NCBI GenBank assembly: GCA_017591395.1
Contig: WEDG01001053.1
Location: 333,646 to 397,645 of the forward strand
DNA: 64,000 nt
Direction: 5' to 3'
Origin: Schistocephalus solidus
Taxonomy: Eukaryota; Platyhelminthes; Cestoda; Diphyllobothriidea; Diphyllobothriidae
The position numbers and the translations under genes are program-made. Each line of letters opens with the position of its first letter. Within the stretch, counting starts at the first letter, position 1. The notes under the pieces are model-generated. The model was given only the letters and a program-made list of their open reading frames with translations. It had not been told where the DNA came from and did no database searches. This document shows positions 1-13,034 of the stretch, piece after piece.

Positions 1-528
1 TATGTATCGCTCTTCACCAGTTTGAGGCGCTGGTATCGAATATTAAACAGAAATGACTTCTTCCCGAAGATCTCTGAAAGTTGTTTAATGGTTTCATCGA
101 ATGTGAAATCACTAGGTCTCTTTAGCAGGAGCATGTCAGTGAACCGATCATGCACTTTGGTGCCCAATTTGCGCAATAATAGGCGCTTTGGCAAATTCAA
201 CGCGGAAAATATCTTACAAACGTTTAAATGAGGCATCGAGAGTCACACCGGTGTCACGATCGTAAATACACTCGGTGATGCAAGCAGCAACTGCGTCCGC
301 TGACGTGGACTGTTTCCCAGAGGATTCTGGATCGGGAAAATGCAAAATGAATTGTTGCATCATGGATTCCACCATATTCATGTAGCCTGCCTCGAACTGA
401 GCCTGTTGTTGCTGCAGGATAGACAGTAATTGCTCCGCGGAAATAGGCATGGTGAGTTCTGCATCACCAAATTGTTTCCGTCTTGCCACGAGCCTTGATG
501 GTCGCCCGTCAAGAAACGCGTCGATCAA
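1..528 (-). pseudogene. gag-like remnant of an LTR retrotransposon
   Basis: Read on the minus strand, an open frame of 104 codons (528-214) starts near MIDAFLDGRPSR and contains MPISAEQLLSILQQQQ, then a region that continues in a second frame toward the window edge (RLLLRKLGT, FDETIKQLSEIFG, LFNIRYQRLKL). This arrangement, a short Gln-rich start followed by a helical region ending in a conserved F-x-x-R-Y-x-x-L-K segment, is what I know from the gag-like N-termini of flatworm Ty3/gypsy-type elements. The protein would package element RNA. The copy is dead or mis-assembled: TAA at about 213 closes the first frame and the conserved residues move to another frame within about 20 bases. It is cut by the left edge of the window, so pol is not visible. 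Subfamily is uncertain. Confidence 0.6.
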
Positions 529-529
529 A

Positions 530-825
530 TCCCTATAGGAGAGCTGAACAGCAAGGGAGGAAGAATAAAAGTGTCTTGCCGTATGCTAGTAGTGATCTTT
601 TAGGTTAACAAGGAACGTATGAGCATGTTCAAGGTCGGTCGGCGATCGAACCAATCAGATAGTGGTCTTCAGTGGGCAGCATCCCGACTGGTCCTATGAC
701 TTATCCTGTCAGCAGCTTGCGCGACCACCGCGCGCACGTTATGTCCGCGAATCACTAGTGTCGCATAGGAGTAGGTCGTAAGGGTGGCGTGCGCGCGAGT
801 CTGTTAGGGCGGCTCCTCCTAACAG
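530..825 (-). repeat. candidate LTR or leader next to the gag remnant
   Basis: This stretch lies directly upstream of the gag-like frame on the minus strand. It begins at about 824 (minus) with TGTTAGGAGG and contains an inverted repeat at 801-825 (CTGTTAGG and CCTAACAG around a 9-base loop). A TG start and position upstream of gag suit a 5' LTR plus primer-binding region, but no second LTR, CA end or tRNA-complementary site could be confirmed. This is inference from position. Confidence 0.3.
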
Positions 826-829
826 TACT

Positions 830-1566
830 TTCGACAAACTGACATTTTAAGGTTTTAAGAGACTGCCTTACCCACGAGAGACGCATGGCCGATCATGGGC
901 ATAGTTCGGCATGATACCCTTTCGGAAATGTAAACTGCCTTGAATCGATAGTACTCTAGTAAATGGGTACAAACGCTTACAAATGTTTTCCAGACGAAGT
1001 CTGATATAAAGCTTACATGAAAATTTTCCTGCGAGCCTTCCCTTCTCCCGGATACTAAGGAGGACACCTTTTTTATTTTAGCATAGCAGCCTCATTTTAT
1101 TTCCCAAGTATTTTAAATTTTAGTTATTTATTTAACGTGTTTTGGGGCTGGGTTATTGTTGTACAGACGAAATTACGTCAAGTAGACTTCTAGTGGAGTA
1201 TTGCAATGAATGAACTTGTGGTTGAGAGCAAATTAACTGCAAATATTACTCGGTAGTCAACCCGCAGATGCACACGTTTTCGATTCACAGGGATACAAAG
1301 ACCTGGACGGCGCAAACACTCCGTTGCTTTTTCGTTCGGTAAAACATACTGGTATCAAATTGGGGTTAAAACTGCGGACCGCTCGTCTTCAGCAAACGGT
1401 TCTTTGTGAGTCAGATCGTCCTGTAGAGCACAGCAATTTTATGCTTCAACCATCGTCAGGTGTTTATTTCTCTGTTTCACGGATTTATTGATACACTTTA
1501 CACTTATCTACATCATTTGAATAAGAGTACTGAACGAGGGATAAGCCGACAATTCCCTTCGTCAAC

Positions 1567-1611
<45 letters not shown>

Positions 1612-2350
1612 TCACACACCACTCACTCTCTCGGCTTTAATAGAGGTATCTTTCGGAGAGGCACCAACACCCATGAAACGATCACATCTTCGTAATCCAC
1701 ACTGGTAGCTTCTCTCTGACTGCTGCCAGTATTCTCATGCTTGTGATTATGGTCTCCTATGTACCTCGCAGACAAATTTAACATTGCGCAGGGTCTCTTT
1801 AGGTAACCATATTTCGTCTTGAATCGCAGTTCACTAGAATATAATACGTAATGGTGCTTTTTCTCGCAAGAGCCACTACTCGTGTGATATAAAGGTACTG
1901 CCTCACCCGAGTTAGCGGAATCTACGGAACGTAGTGCATTTATAATGTAGGCAATGACTTTGATAAGTTCGCCTATTCTGTTTTAGAAGTGGTGTGGACA
2001 GACCTACACAATGGACCATGCAGCACATGTTCATATGTTCTGGTTCGAAACCCCCGTTTCAAGTATTTTTTTTGTTGCAACCGCACTGAAAATGTACCTT
2101 CAACACAGACGCATCGCAAGAACGCACATAACTGAGCCTTCCCGCCGATAGTCGAGTTGCAGTGCTAGCAACTTGTCCGTTTGCTATCCGATCTGCCCGT
2201 CGGCGTTTAATGACAAATTTTGACCAAACTTGCTTGGCTAGGAGACTAATAGCCGCACGCACCTGTAAGCACGGACGAATCCAGTGGGCATTGGCTTTGG
2301 TTTTATTCTTTTCGGATGAGATATAGCAGTCCTCGCACTGTTATCCAGTC
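830..2350. other. no gene recognised
   Basis: Mixed-composition sequence without a recognisable protein or RNA. Open frames are under 85 codons and show no familiar motif. The only simple repeat is the CT tract at 1573-1608, listed separately. Confidence 0.5.
1573..1608. repeat. (CT)n microsatellite
   Basis: About 18 uninterrupted CT dinucleotides, directly visible. Similar CT/GA tracts recur at about 10.87, 28.02, 53.03 and 58.8 kb. Confidence 0.95.
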
Positions 2351-5300
2351 TGATTGTTTCACCAGAGATTCAACCTCTTTGGCGATGGCTGTTGTGGCCT
2401 AGCACCTCCCAAAGTACGTTGGCGCGTTTTTTGTTTCAAAAATGGCGTCCTAGAGGCAGTTGTCTGCGTTCGGTACAACAAAGCAGCCGGAAATAACCAG
2501 CCGAAAGTCCGAGGCAATAGCAGGACCCCTGAGACGGTCCACATGACACTTTTTTTCAGATCCTGTATCTTTGTCAGTCATGGGCTTAGTCGTAGCCAAG
2601 TCGCCAGACCTACTCACGTTGCGGGTCTTGACGCTCCACGTCACGCGGAAACTGACCACTGAGTTGGATCAGCGTTCTAAGGCAAGTGTATGGTCGATAT
2701 TATTTTAAGTGTGCTCGTCACTGGAGTCCTGCATGACTAAATGTTCCCCTGGGGTGCTGGAAGCAGCTGTTTGCCGCGGCCGACCGGGTTGGTGCGTTCA
2801 ATTTGGCGACTTTTTGACTCGTCACATGGCAGTTTCCCACTGTGCAGTGGCCGAGGACTCGCCAGGTAAATGCATAGACCCATCCATCTTGGTTGCATTT
2901 GTTTTCGATGACAGACTTGCTCATTGGGGCGCCTTTGGCAGCAGTCAGGAGTTTGTTGTAAAAGAGCTCTTTCTGCATGTTTTCCGCTTACTGACAATAG
3001 CACCATGGCGAAGATGTACCAGTGAAGTCACCCAGAGCGAATGCAGCACCATGGTCGTCAGTAGCACCGTGAGACCATGATCAACGTCTGGCACCATGGC
3101 GCTGCATGAACCTGATCTGGCAAGTGCTCCTTGGAGAGGAATGCAACGTGTGCAATCTACGTCACCGACCCTCCCGCAGTAAGCCCCGTGTGTTGCCAGT
3201 GCAAAGTGAGTTCTCACCTTCAACTCTGCTAGCGTATGCGTACTTTGAAATCTTGGGTTTCTCTGGCACACATCTAGTTTCCAGGGCCCTGAAAAACGGC
3301 CTACACCACGGCAATCTTATATGCTAATCGATCTGTACTTTACAGAGCTCACACATTTTAGCGTGTTACATGCGTTAGCTGAAGTCTTCACCCCTTATTA
3401 ACCACTGCGTCCAATCTCATATGCTGTCTGCTTCGCTCGGATTTGTCACAGCTATGAAAAGGGGGAAAAGAGAAATCTAGCCCGGATTTAGCGCTTAGTT
3501 TCATCGTTGCACTCGGGCAAACATGCAAATTTCACGACACGCTAACAGTTTTTGGTTTAGACGGCTTCAGGCTGATGCTATAGCTCCTCAGCGTCCCACT
3601 CAGCGCAGGGAGCATACTCCACTTGAGCCCCGAAAAGTGGCTTTAATGGCTCTCGAACCCATTTGAGATCTCTCATTGTGGACTGATTCTTGCGGAATGA
3701 AGACCCAGACCATGTGTAGTGTATACGTGGTTCCATCCTGTCAACTATTACGCTCGTGTTCATTTCTACTGACCAGTCTATTCTTCCATTTAAACATGGT
3801 GAATGTGGGAGATTGAAACTTTCCTCGTTTAAGAAAAGCTCTCAGGCCGCAAAGGTCGTGGATCTGTGTTTTGCTTTTACATGGCCCACTTATCCTAGCA
3901 TTCGCAAGTATTTACGAACCGAGGTGGCTCTATCCTCACGAACTGCACGCCAAAAGGCTGTACTTGTACTGTTATTATAAGCACTTACTGCTTGGTACGT
4001 CTAAGAGGGCAGGAGATGGAACGTTGGAGCTCCGACCCCTTCCACGGAATACCAGTCTCAGGCTTTCCTTGACTGCGGCGAGTGAGACCTTATTTGATGG
4101 TAGACGAAATTTGCCATGTCCTAATACCGGTATGGCTTTTAAACTTTTTATTGGCAAACAATTTGCCAAATCGATGCACAACTACGTCGGAAGGTGCTGA
4201 ATAGTATGCCCTACGGCAGCTTATTTGTCACATCTGAGTACCTGTCTTTTTGCAACTTTTCTTCCGTGAAAACTGTTCCACTATCCGTCATCATGGGAAG
4301 CGCTTGGTTGCGCGTGGCCAAACTAAAATTCTACTCCCTACCTCCTGGAGCTACTATCCTCCCGAGAATCTTACTTTGGAAACCATTGCTATGTTTCTTT
4401 CATCGCTTTCCATAGGAATATAACGATCATTGGTTCAGAGTTTGGGATTTTAAGGAGGGCAAATAGTACCTAAAATTAATCAGTCGGCCGGATTTGGATC
4501 TGCGATAACGGGTGTTCTTTTGTCTAAACTTTCCTTTATTACGACACCCGTGGTTCTGACACCAAAAACCTTTGCTACGTGCCGGAAGCCTTATAATTGA
4601 CTCCATTTCTGGGACGGTCAAGATCTTGGAGGGAACTTTTGTTCACCCTACGGGTTTGTATAAATTTTTAGGAAAAATTAGTGATGCGATCACCCTACTA
4701 AAATGGACTAGCCATACCCGCTTTCCGTTACCTCAAAAACGCTTTGTTAGCATTTCTGTCGATTTGTCGATGTACCCACTTTCACTACTTATCACTACAA
4801 GAAGCAAGAACCACAAGCATCTTGTTTGCATCTTTAACACCCTGCATCATTCGTTGGTTGTTTCATAATTTTGAATTTGTAGACTACAGAACCTTTCATA
4901 ATTTATTTGAAGAGAGCGTTATGATAATTACGCACTTTGCGCGCACTGCTAGTGTGCTCCAGAGCGGCGACCTTGATAGAGTAGTATTGGTACGGATGAA
5001 CTTGTGGTAGTACCTAATTATAATAAGTAGTAATTATTTAAGTAATATCGGATTCCGTCCTTCACTGCTTGGATATCGTATTTCCAGAGTTTGTATCGGA
5101 AAATAGCTTATAGTTCAGAAATGCGATTGATAAATCCATGTACAAACGGTCGTGGCACCCAAGTAGCCTCTGTGAGAGACTTTCATGCCATCCCAAATAT
5201 TAAGGCTTTGGAACTCTCGTCTCCCTCCCCCCAAAAAAGATCCGTACATAATAAGGAAGGTATTTACACCCTGACAGTTTATAACATTTGAATCTTTGGA

Positions 5301-5365
5301 CCGAAAATAATCTCTGCTTATCACAAACCACATTCTTTTCCTTATTTGTAACTGTTTCAGAAGTC
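2350..5365. other. no gene recognised
   Basis: No conserved protein was found. Between 3001 and 3102 the string CACCATGG occurs three times, giving a locally repetitive patch of unknown meaning. Open frames of 60-123 codons overlap one another on both strands and look like chance frames. AT content rises after about 4.2 kb. Confidence 0.4.
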
Positions 5366-5369
5366 TTAC

Positions 5370-5440
5370 AGACAGAGAGACTACGGACACCGGAATAGCC
5401 ATTTCTTGCTTGTGTGCCGTCAGCAGACAAGGCTATACCA
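5370..5440 (-). repeat. diverged fragment of SINE family C
   Basis: On the minus strand, 5432-5388 matches the 45-nt core of family C in length and layout. It keeps CAAGAAATGG and CATT/CCGG-like parts but has CTGCTGA where better copies have CTGATGA. No tRNA-like head is visible. Assigned only by comparison with the copies at 31-50 kb. Confidence 0.45.
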
Positions 5441-8400
5441 AGTCCATATGCTTACGCACACAAATTTAGGCGAATATTTGAGCATGTTTAAATTTAATGC
5501 TCCTTCCACTACCTACCTTGGTATCTGTCAACTGCAATCGCAGATATCCGAAGTCACGAGCGAATGGCATTCATCAACCTCTCGGGATTGCGGTTGAGAA
5601 AAGGGCATTTCTGCCTTACCTCGGAGTTTCGGTCTAAATTTAATACAGACAAGAGCATAGTGGCTATCAATCCATGATGGATAAATATTATCGTGTATTT
5701 ATGTTTTTTTTTTGCCAAAACAGTTTTTGTGACTTCATCTTGGTCAGCCTTTGGATCCCAGTTCTGTGAGTGCAGACAAGTCTTACGGATGTCTCATTAA
5801 GCTGGGGTCTTTCACCAAATGTAGCGATGGTTAATAAATGACCATTTTTAGTTTTTTTACGTCTAGGCCCCTGCCTAGCTGAGTAAACTCTGATTTTGAA
5901 GCAACTTGTACTGATTCACAGCCTAATTTTTAATCGACTCACTCTCAGGCTTCTTACAAATATTAGTTTACTATTTTTTGCGATAAACCAATAAAGAGGC
6001 TAATCAAGACTCAAAAAACCGGATGACCCTGTTGCGTCTGACTGTGATTTGTGTCGGTCGAGCCACCAGCACCAGCCTGGCCTCAGAGGTCTTCAAGCTA
6101 CGTCAGCCGCAGTTTCAAAAATTATTTTCATCCGTCCTGGCAACCCCGGGGATGCTGGAGAGTGAAACCGACCCCGCCTGACATTTCCTCACTGAAATTC
6201 ATCTGTTGCAAATTTCCGCTATAATCGGCTTTTAAAATTCATGCAGCCTAGGCAGTCGGTAGAATAACTCTTGACTTAGACTCGGGCTAAAAGGCCTACT
6301 TCGCATGATGAAATGGAAACTATCACCGCCTATGGCAGCCGAGAGGAGTGACCGGATTCGCGGAGACCAGTGCGTTCATGCGATACGGTGAGATGAAGGA
6401 CCTCTACCAGATCTGTCACTGTGTCCATGCTCATCCCCAGGCATTTCGACGCAGTCTTGATGTTCTTACACAATGGATTTGGAAAGAGAGAGAAAGAGCG
6501 AACGGGCAAGCCTGGCGTACCCAGTCACAACTCCATAGTCGGTGGTTGTTGTCTTCGTCGGATGAAGTACCTTGCTGCAAAATATTCCCAAGATAAATCG
6601 GAATCAATTTTTAGGCGTCTCACCTTTTATCCATTAAGATACATACCGTTATTTCCGCGCAGGCAGGCAAGCCGATTTGTATTCCTAAAGTTCGACCTGA
6701 CAGTAAATACCGTTCGTCCCTGCTTTCGATTAGTTATATACTTCAAAGTTCTTCGATTAGCGGAAAATTTCCCTGAAATTTTCTCTTCATCGAGAGAGAA
6801 GCCTTCAAGAAGATATAATTTCGAAAGTAACTGCTATCAGATTTTCGCTTGGCTTTTCTAGTAAATATTATTTAATTCCTTACTAAAATCGAAAGTATGT
6901 GGAAAAATACCTTTTGTTTAGGTAGCAGTGACGTACCAGTGCCTGGAAAAAGCCCAATTAACGACTGACATTCTTTTTTAATGCTTAATATGGTAACTTA
7001 GTTTAAGTTCTCTTTGTCGATCGAAAGTGCTCATAAAAATTCTTTGTTGGTAACTTTTAACGAGTCTAAATGCATGCCGCATTCATCCTCGTTTTGCAAT
7101 TATTTTGTTTGGAGCTTAGGTAGGACCTTAGTGCAGGTTACTTCTGTCCTAGTCCTACTGTGCCTCTTTACGTGACTGCTCAGAACATATCCTCAGATTT
7201 CATGGACAAATTATCGATTTCATATGTTACCTACCGCAGAATAGAACCACCCTCTTCTGAATGTACTGAATCGGTCCTTCTTGCTCCTCGACTTTTTATT
7301 CAACTGACCCACTCGTATATATTCCTCCGCACTTTTCGGTAGTCTATGAACAGACTAAGGGTCTCCAGAGACCCCTCATGCCATGCGCCACACCAAACAA
7401 CTCTTGTCTAACATTTTTGATTCCCCATTGCTTTTTCCACTTTTGGAATGCCTCCTTCAGACATTGCCTACTTTTGTATCTGAGTCTAACTCTTTTATGT
7501 CAGAATTGTTTGTTTGGAACTTGAACAACGGCACTGCTCTCCCATTCCTCCCTCAAACCAAGCCGATCACCACCTCTCAGGAAAGGCTGATTGCCTGTCC
7601 CTTGTTTCGTTCTTTCTGTCAGAAACTCGTCTCTAGCGACTACAGCTATGCTAGAACCATGCTGACATTTGGTATCTCCCTGCTCCGCATTCCAACCTGT
7701 TCGGCATTTGGTTGCTGAACCTGCCGTCATTATTTTGAAATTACAATGACTACTTATAATTTAAAACGTAGAAACTATGATACAATTTAAAATTGGATGT
7801 TATTGCTGCACTATCTGGCAAAGCCTCTAAGTTGACAGGCAGAAAATAAGTTATCGAAGGTTTTGTGGCAGTTAAACATAGACATACTGTTTCATTTTTA
7901 GAAATAAATTAAAATGTACTATCGCCCAAAAACGAATCACAGTGTGTTTTCAGTAATTGCATTTCTCGTGCATACAGCTCTCGTCTGGGTTGTCAGGTTC
8001 GGGTTACACCAGACATGGACGGAGCCATCATAAAAATTCCCGAAGGAATACTGGACAGTCGACTCTAGCGCGTAGGTCCCCACTTCCTTCAACCTCACAA
8101 CGCTGTATTTTAATAGTCTTTGCTTTGTATCTTTTTGCACTCTTGTTTTTGCTTCTGTCCTGCTGCTGATATGGTAACTAAAGAAACTTTCTTTTCACTC
8201 CGTAGCATGGGCTGTATATTCCGAATTAAAATTAAATCAAGCATTTGTTAAGTTGAGATTTAGTGAGGTTCGCACACTTCTCCCTAAAATATATCGTTTT
8301 GATTTTTTATTGAGACGCAATTTTGTCTCTTTTTCACCGAATATTGCAATGATCTACTGTGGTGTCTTATGAAAAGCTCAGTACGCATATTATCTTCCTA

Positions 8401-8985
8401 ACGCCTTTGCTGTAGTTTCACGTTTTTTTGCGAATTTTTGGTTTTATTCCCACCAGGACGTTGTGCATGAAGTACGTATTAACTGTATGGAAAACACTTA
8501 TTTTTGGCACAAAAGGAATGCAGTACCAACGGTGATCCGGAGTTTTGTGATGCGAAGAACTCAAAAAAATATGTCTGTAGAGTAATAATGGTTAAATGCA
8601 CTGCTTCCAATTTCGGCTTTCAGTAGTCTATTACTTGCCCGTACATCAACCCGCTTGTGTTTATAAACGTGTTTATCATTTAACGGCGTTTTATGCTCAG
8701 ATCTAGCCAGCGCTTGAATAAGTGTGTGTGGCACGCTTTAGGCCGAGGCTTTGCGCCACATAAATTGCCACTCAGTGACATAAGGAACGCTATCTGCAGC
8801 TGCAAGGACTGGTATTCAAGTGGGGACCGTACATTCAGTCAGCTTCAGTGCATTCTGGTCGACTCATGGATTATGTAGCGAGGTGTACCCAAAGTTACTG
8901 CGCCGATGCGTAATCCACCCACACCCACACCGTTAAGTGTATCCTTCATCTCCGCCAAGAATGTCTCGCGCTAGACGCCTTAATG
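5440..8985. other. no gene recognised
   Basis: AT-rich, apparently non-coding. A pyrimidine-rich patch at 7383-7718 is open for 111 codons on the plus strand, but the translation (rich in Leu, Pro, Ser and Phe) shows no family motif and has no splice context. I treat it as a compositional frame. Nothing else is supported. Confidence 0.4.
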
Positions 8986-8989
8986 TTCC

Positions 8990-9910
8990 TCCAGACAGAT
9001 GACGGACCTCTGTGCAGTCGGACTCGGAGCAGGAGGACTGCGGTCTTCACCCACACGAGGTAACTGGACAAACGCTAGAAGATGGGAGGTTTCCGTAAAG
9101 GGTGCAGGAATTACCCCGGCACAAATCTCATCGACATTTTCTGCCAGTTTTTGTGTCTCTAGGACAGGGCTCAACCAAGCCGGGGTACACACTGCTCTTA
9201 TATGCAACAGCCAGTCACTTAAACTCTGGCACATTTTGGAATCTCACCAGCAATAGCCAACGGTCGTCAGCTTTGTTGACCTAGCTGCGGCGTTTGACCT
9301 CGCTCTCCATGGGTCTCTATGGTGGGATGATGGATCAAAATCTTTGCCTGCTGAAGATCCTCGTTGTGATTAAAGCCTGATATCGTTCCTTCAACGCTCT
9401 GCTTCTATCCTATAACAATTCCTCCCTCCCTTTTAACTACTGACGGTGTCGGATTGCACCGACCGATCAACTTCGATTATTTTGATAATCTTGACCTGTT
9501 GGTGTGAGCGTATGACTAACTATGAAATGTAGTGTTGCGAGTGACTGAGGGTAGTTTAGCTAGTCAATTTAGCCATCAACGCTGGGAAGACAACAGTGTT
9601 TTGACTTGCTTTTCTGACCTAGAAATTACGGCCTTCGGAATTAATCGCTGTCAGTTTGTGGTGAAGTTGTTGCCAAATGAACGCAATAAAGAGGGCCTTG
9701 ATCCTTGCTGCTTACAGGGCCTCAGTTAGCCTTCGAATTCTACGCGAGGTCTCCATTGCCTTCTCTGTCCTGCTGTACGTGTGGAATACGGACGAACGCT
9801 AGAGATGTTTGACCACCGTTGCCTGGGATGCATCCTTCGGATGAAGCACACTGAGCTAGTTTCGAATGGCTGGACAGTCCGTGACAACAACGCGAGGATG
9901 GCTGAAGTTG
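8990..9910 (+). pseudogene. decayed RTE-type LINE reverse transcriptase
   Basis: Fragments in all three plus frames follow the order of a non-LTR reverse transcriptase. Around 9165-9260 there is NQAGVHTALICNSQ followed by HILESHQQ, matching the N-Q-A-G-F-R-x-G-x-S-C region. Around 9262-9300 comes FVDLAAAFD, the motif with the first catalytic Asp. A decayed G-V-x-Q-G-C position lies near 9445. Further on, INAGKT (about 9573-9590), RALILAAYRASVSLRILRE and EMFDHRCLGCILRMK (about 9803-9850) match the thumb and C-terminal region of RTE elements. Stops and frame changes occur every 50-100 bases, so it cannot make enzyme. The YADD motif was not found. It would have copied element RNA by target-primed reverse transcription. 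The family is RTE-like by pattern memory and the clade is not certain. Confidence 0.65.
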
Positions 9911-10565
9911 TTTGAGCTTTTTCTTCACTGCCCGACCCGACGCAGTTGGTTTTTGAACCTTCGGTATTCAGTCTGCGTCATGAGAGGTGAGGATGGGTCG
10001 ACCTCTAAAGATACTTTAAAGTACGACGGTCTACAACACGAAGACTCCCAATTCAAAAGATATGGGCTACAGTTAGACGGACAAGCCTTTGCTGAGGCGG
10101 CGTTTGCAGGCAGTACCGCAAGCGGTAGCAGGCTGCGTCGCCGCCACCAGGCGAGTGTCAGCCGAAACGCATGCACCCGAACTTCGTCCGGCTGCGTCCA
10201 ATCGGTGAAGAGAATAATATCGATCAGCGTCGTAATCCAGAGGTTTAGTCACCTGCGTACGCAGTGCTGTCATGCGTGCTATGCGGACCAAAGTGGACAT
10301 GTGTAAGCTGTGGCGCTGGCGACCTTGAAACCGGGCAGCCACAAACCTGCTCTCGGGGGTCTTTGTGCCCTCCATGGCAAAACTGAGATCAGCTATGTCA
10401 ACAACGATCACAGCCACACCAGGTGCAGGCGTGTATGCTACGTCTATCCATTCAGTTCGCCTACCTTGAGTTTATTACTGGTATATCGTTGGAGTAGAGG
10501 GCCCACTGCACGTGCTTCCCCCCACTATGGAAATTCCGACACGCTTATAGTTGTGGCTTGAAGGG
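9911..10565. other. unassigned, possible continuation of the LINE remnant
   Basis: Open frames of 83-146 codons overlap on both strands. In the plus frame after the RTE remnant there is no motif I recognise beyond VSNGWTVRDNNARM-like text just before 9900. It may be the C-terminal and 3' UTR portion of the same dead LINE. Near 10560 the phrase TTGCCAACTGACCCGATAA resembles part of repeat family A. Confidence 0.25.
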
Positions 10566-10870
10566 TTGCCAACTGACCCGATAATTCTTTTCCCCGACCT
10601 ATTCGCAATGCCTATTTCCTATGACCCCTAAGTTAACATACTTTGCTGTGTGATCAGACTTATTGACGATTATTTTGCTTCGCGTAGCGCTTATAGCACG
10701 CCTGAACAGAGACTTTATGCCTGGTCAGCCCACGCCCATATCCAGTAGTCTTGACCTTGCCATTGCACTGTAGAAAAAGTTGCGTTTAAGTCAGCCCTCT
10801 ATCCTCCCACTTGCAGGGATCACTGAGCGAGAGACGAAGAGTGTGTGCCACAGTGAAGTAGTATTGGGGA

Positions 10871-10890
10871 TAGAGAGAGAGAGAGAGAGG
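10871..10890. repeat. (GA)n microsatellite
   Basis: About ten GA dinucleotides followed by a G-run, directly visible. Confidence 0.9.
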
Positions 10891-11345
10891 GGGAAGAAGG
10901 AAAAATACAGGGTAAGCCAGTAGGACAAGCCACTGTTTGCGTGCTTGAAGTTCACTATTATGGTTCTCAGTAACTCCTCGGCATCCTCGCTTAAACGTGG
11001 CAACTGCTAGAAAGGACTACTTAGACGGGGTTGTCGTATTGTTTGGTATGAAGTATGCTCGCAAGGTGTTTCAATCACGCTGGTCTCTCGGACTACTCGC
11101 CAATATGACTACCAAAGTATCTTGCTTTTTTTCCCAGTTTTCTTTTGTGGCTTCTAGAAATCCAAAGATGCTGTGTCGAAAGCTTGCAAAAGGCACCCCG
11201 CTCAGTATCTTTACCTTACAGTGACGGACGTCTTCAAAATTTATGCCTGAGGACCGGGGTTCTTTCGGCTTGATAAAAAGTTTTTGATTGAGATTTTTTA
11301 TGACCGCGAAATGTTTATTTTGTGTCTATCCATTTTTGACGCCCC

Positions 11346-11438
11346 TTTTGTAGTTTACAGTGTGGCCCATATAAACTACAGCATTTTATGAGCTTTGGTC
11401 TGCCATGGTCTTAGTAATATGGTGAACTATATGCTTTT
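11346..11438 (+). repeat. 93-bp direct duplication, copy 1
   Basis: This segment, running from TTTTGTAGTTTACAGTGTGG to ATATGCTTTT, is repeated at 11509-11601 with only a few substitutions. The two copies flank a TAG-type triplet tract. The whole is best read as a duplicated flank with a triplet expansion in the middle. Confidence 0.9.
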
Positions 11439-11508
11439 GTAGTAGTAGTAGCAGCAGTAGTAGTAGTAGAAGAAGTATTAGTAGTGGTAGTAGTAGTAGT
11501 AGTAGTAG
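11439..11508. repeat. imperfect (TAG)n triplet tract
   Basis: About 23 triplets, mostly TAG, interrupted by CAG, AAG, TAT and TGG variants. It lies exactly between two copies of the same 93-bp sequence. On the plus strand TAG also closes one frame completely, so this is not coding there. Confidence 0.9.
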
Positions 11509-11601
11509 TTTTGTAGTTTACAGTGTGGTCCATATAAACTATAGCATTTTATGAGCCTTGGTCTGCCATGGTCTTAGTAACATGGCAAACTATATGCTTT
11601 T
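11509..11601 (+). repeat. 93-bp direct duplication, copy 2
   Basis: Second copy of 11346-11438, about 93% alike by eye. It is not followed by a TAG tract, unlike copy 1, which suggests the tract grew at the junction. Confidence 0.9.
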
Positions 11602-11609
11602 CCTTACAT

Positions 11610-13030
11610 GGAAAGTGTGTGTCGTTGTTAGTTTTGAAACCCCAAACGGCAGACATGGTTCAACATCATTTGGAGATGTATTTTTTAAAAACAAAAGGCT
11701 ACCCTCCGAGTAGCAGCACATTTGAAGGGGATGTAATTAGTTAAAAAAGAATACACGATGTAATTTTGTCATTCTTTCTAACAAATGGGTTTTGACTAAT
11801 GAAGACATAAATAGCACGACAGCCAATATTAAAACCCAACCTAAGTATTCCGTTTTAATCGAAGACACTTTGGGTTATATTTAAGGAGATATGCTACCTA
11901 CTCTAAACTCTGTGTACGTAACGTATTTGCAACTGCCATAATTTCTCACAACGAGTGTATAAAAAGTGATTTTTATTGCATCCTTTCTCGAACGTAGGAT
12001 AAGATTTATACGTGCATCGGAAGTAATTTAACGTGCACACTGTTGAAAGGAGAATTTATTCAGTGCTTGATTTGATTAATTTACCTAAAGTTGCAGTAGA
12101 AGTGACTTAACCTACAAAACGTGGGCACGTCATGACCCTGCCGTTTCAGCTTAAAACTGCTGTAAATTCATTGACTAAAACACTTAATGTATGCTCACAA
12201 ACCCAAGCCCCTCAAAAGGGCTTTATGATAGTATTGAGCTGCTTAAATATGTTTATTCTTTAGAGTAATGTTGGGATACCGAAATTGCGGATAGTTCATG
12301 GTGATTATATTCACAAAATTTATAAGTGCACATCAAACATGCCTGTGCAACCAAATGAAACAATAAACCAAAGTATGCCTAATATTATAATTTTTTCGAT
12401 AGTCCTGTTAAATATCCCTTTGAAATTTCTGTACTACACAGTATGACGATCAGCCAGTAGCCTGATGCCGGACGACGCTTTCGAAAGTTCCACACAGTAC
12501 CTAAATTCAAATTTTTGCACTGGGAAACTGCTGAGCAGGTCAATGGGGATTTTGTTTGATTTCCTGACCGGATATGTTGAAGAAATGGCGGCCTTCGTAA
12601 GATCGCCTTTCAGAATGTTGAATAATGATTATTAAGTAGTATATGATTGTCGAGAACAACCGTGAACCTACTTCTGTCTGATACGAGAATATGGACCCCA
12701 CCCTTCCCCGATTTTTCTTCCTTAAACTGCTTGCTTTGTTTTTGGTTCTGAACCTTATTAGTAGGCCTACCGAAATAAATAGGCCCCCTGGAACGAAAGT
12801 GTGCTCTGGAGTTTGTGAAGTACTTATTTTCTGAATTCTGTGTCAAATCATGTTATTGTAGGTGCATAAAATACTGGCCCTATAAGAAATACAATATTTC
12901 TCACACTCAGCACGGTGTCGTGGGATTCCTAACTTGCGTGTTTGCTGAGCAAAAGACGCACTAAAAACCCCCGCATACACCCAAAAGTAGCGTGGTTGCT
13001 GGTTTGGTGTTAATTTTCTGGAATCTTCCT
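11610..13030. other. no gene recognised
   Basis: AT-rich sequence with no open frame above 78 codons and no recognised repeat. Confidence 0.4.
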
Positions 13031-13034
13031 TTAT

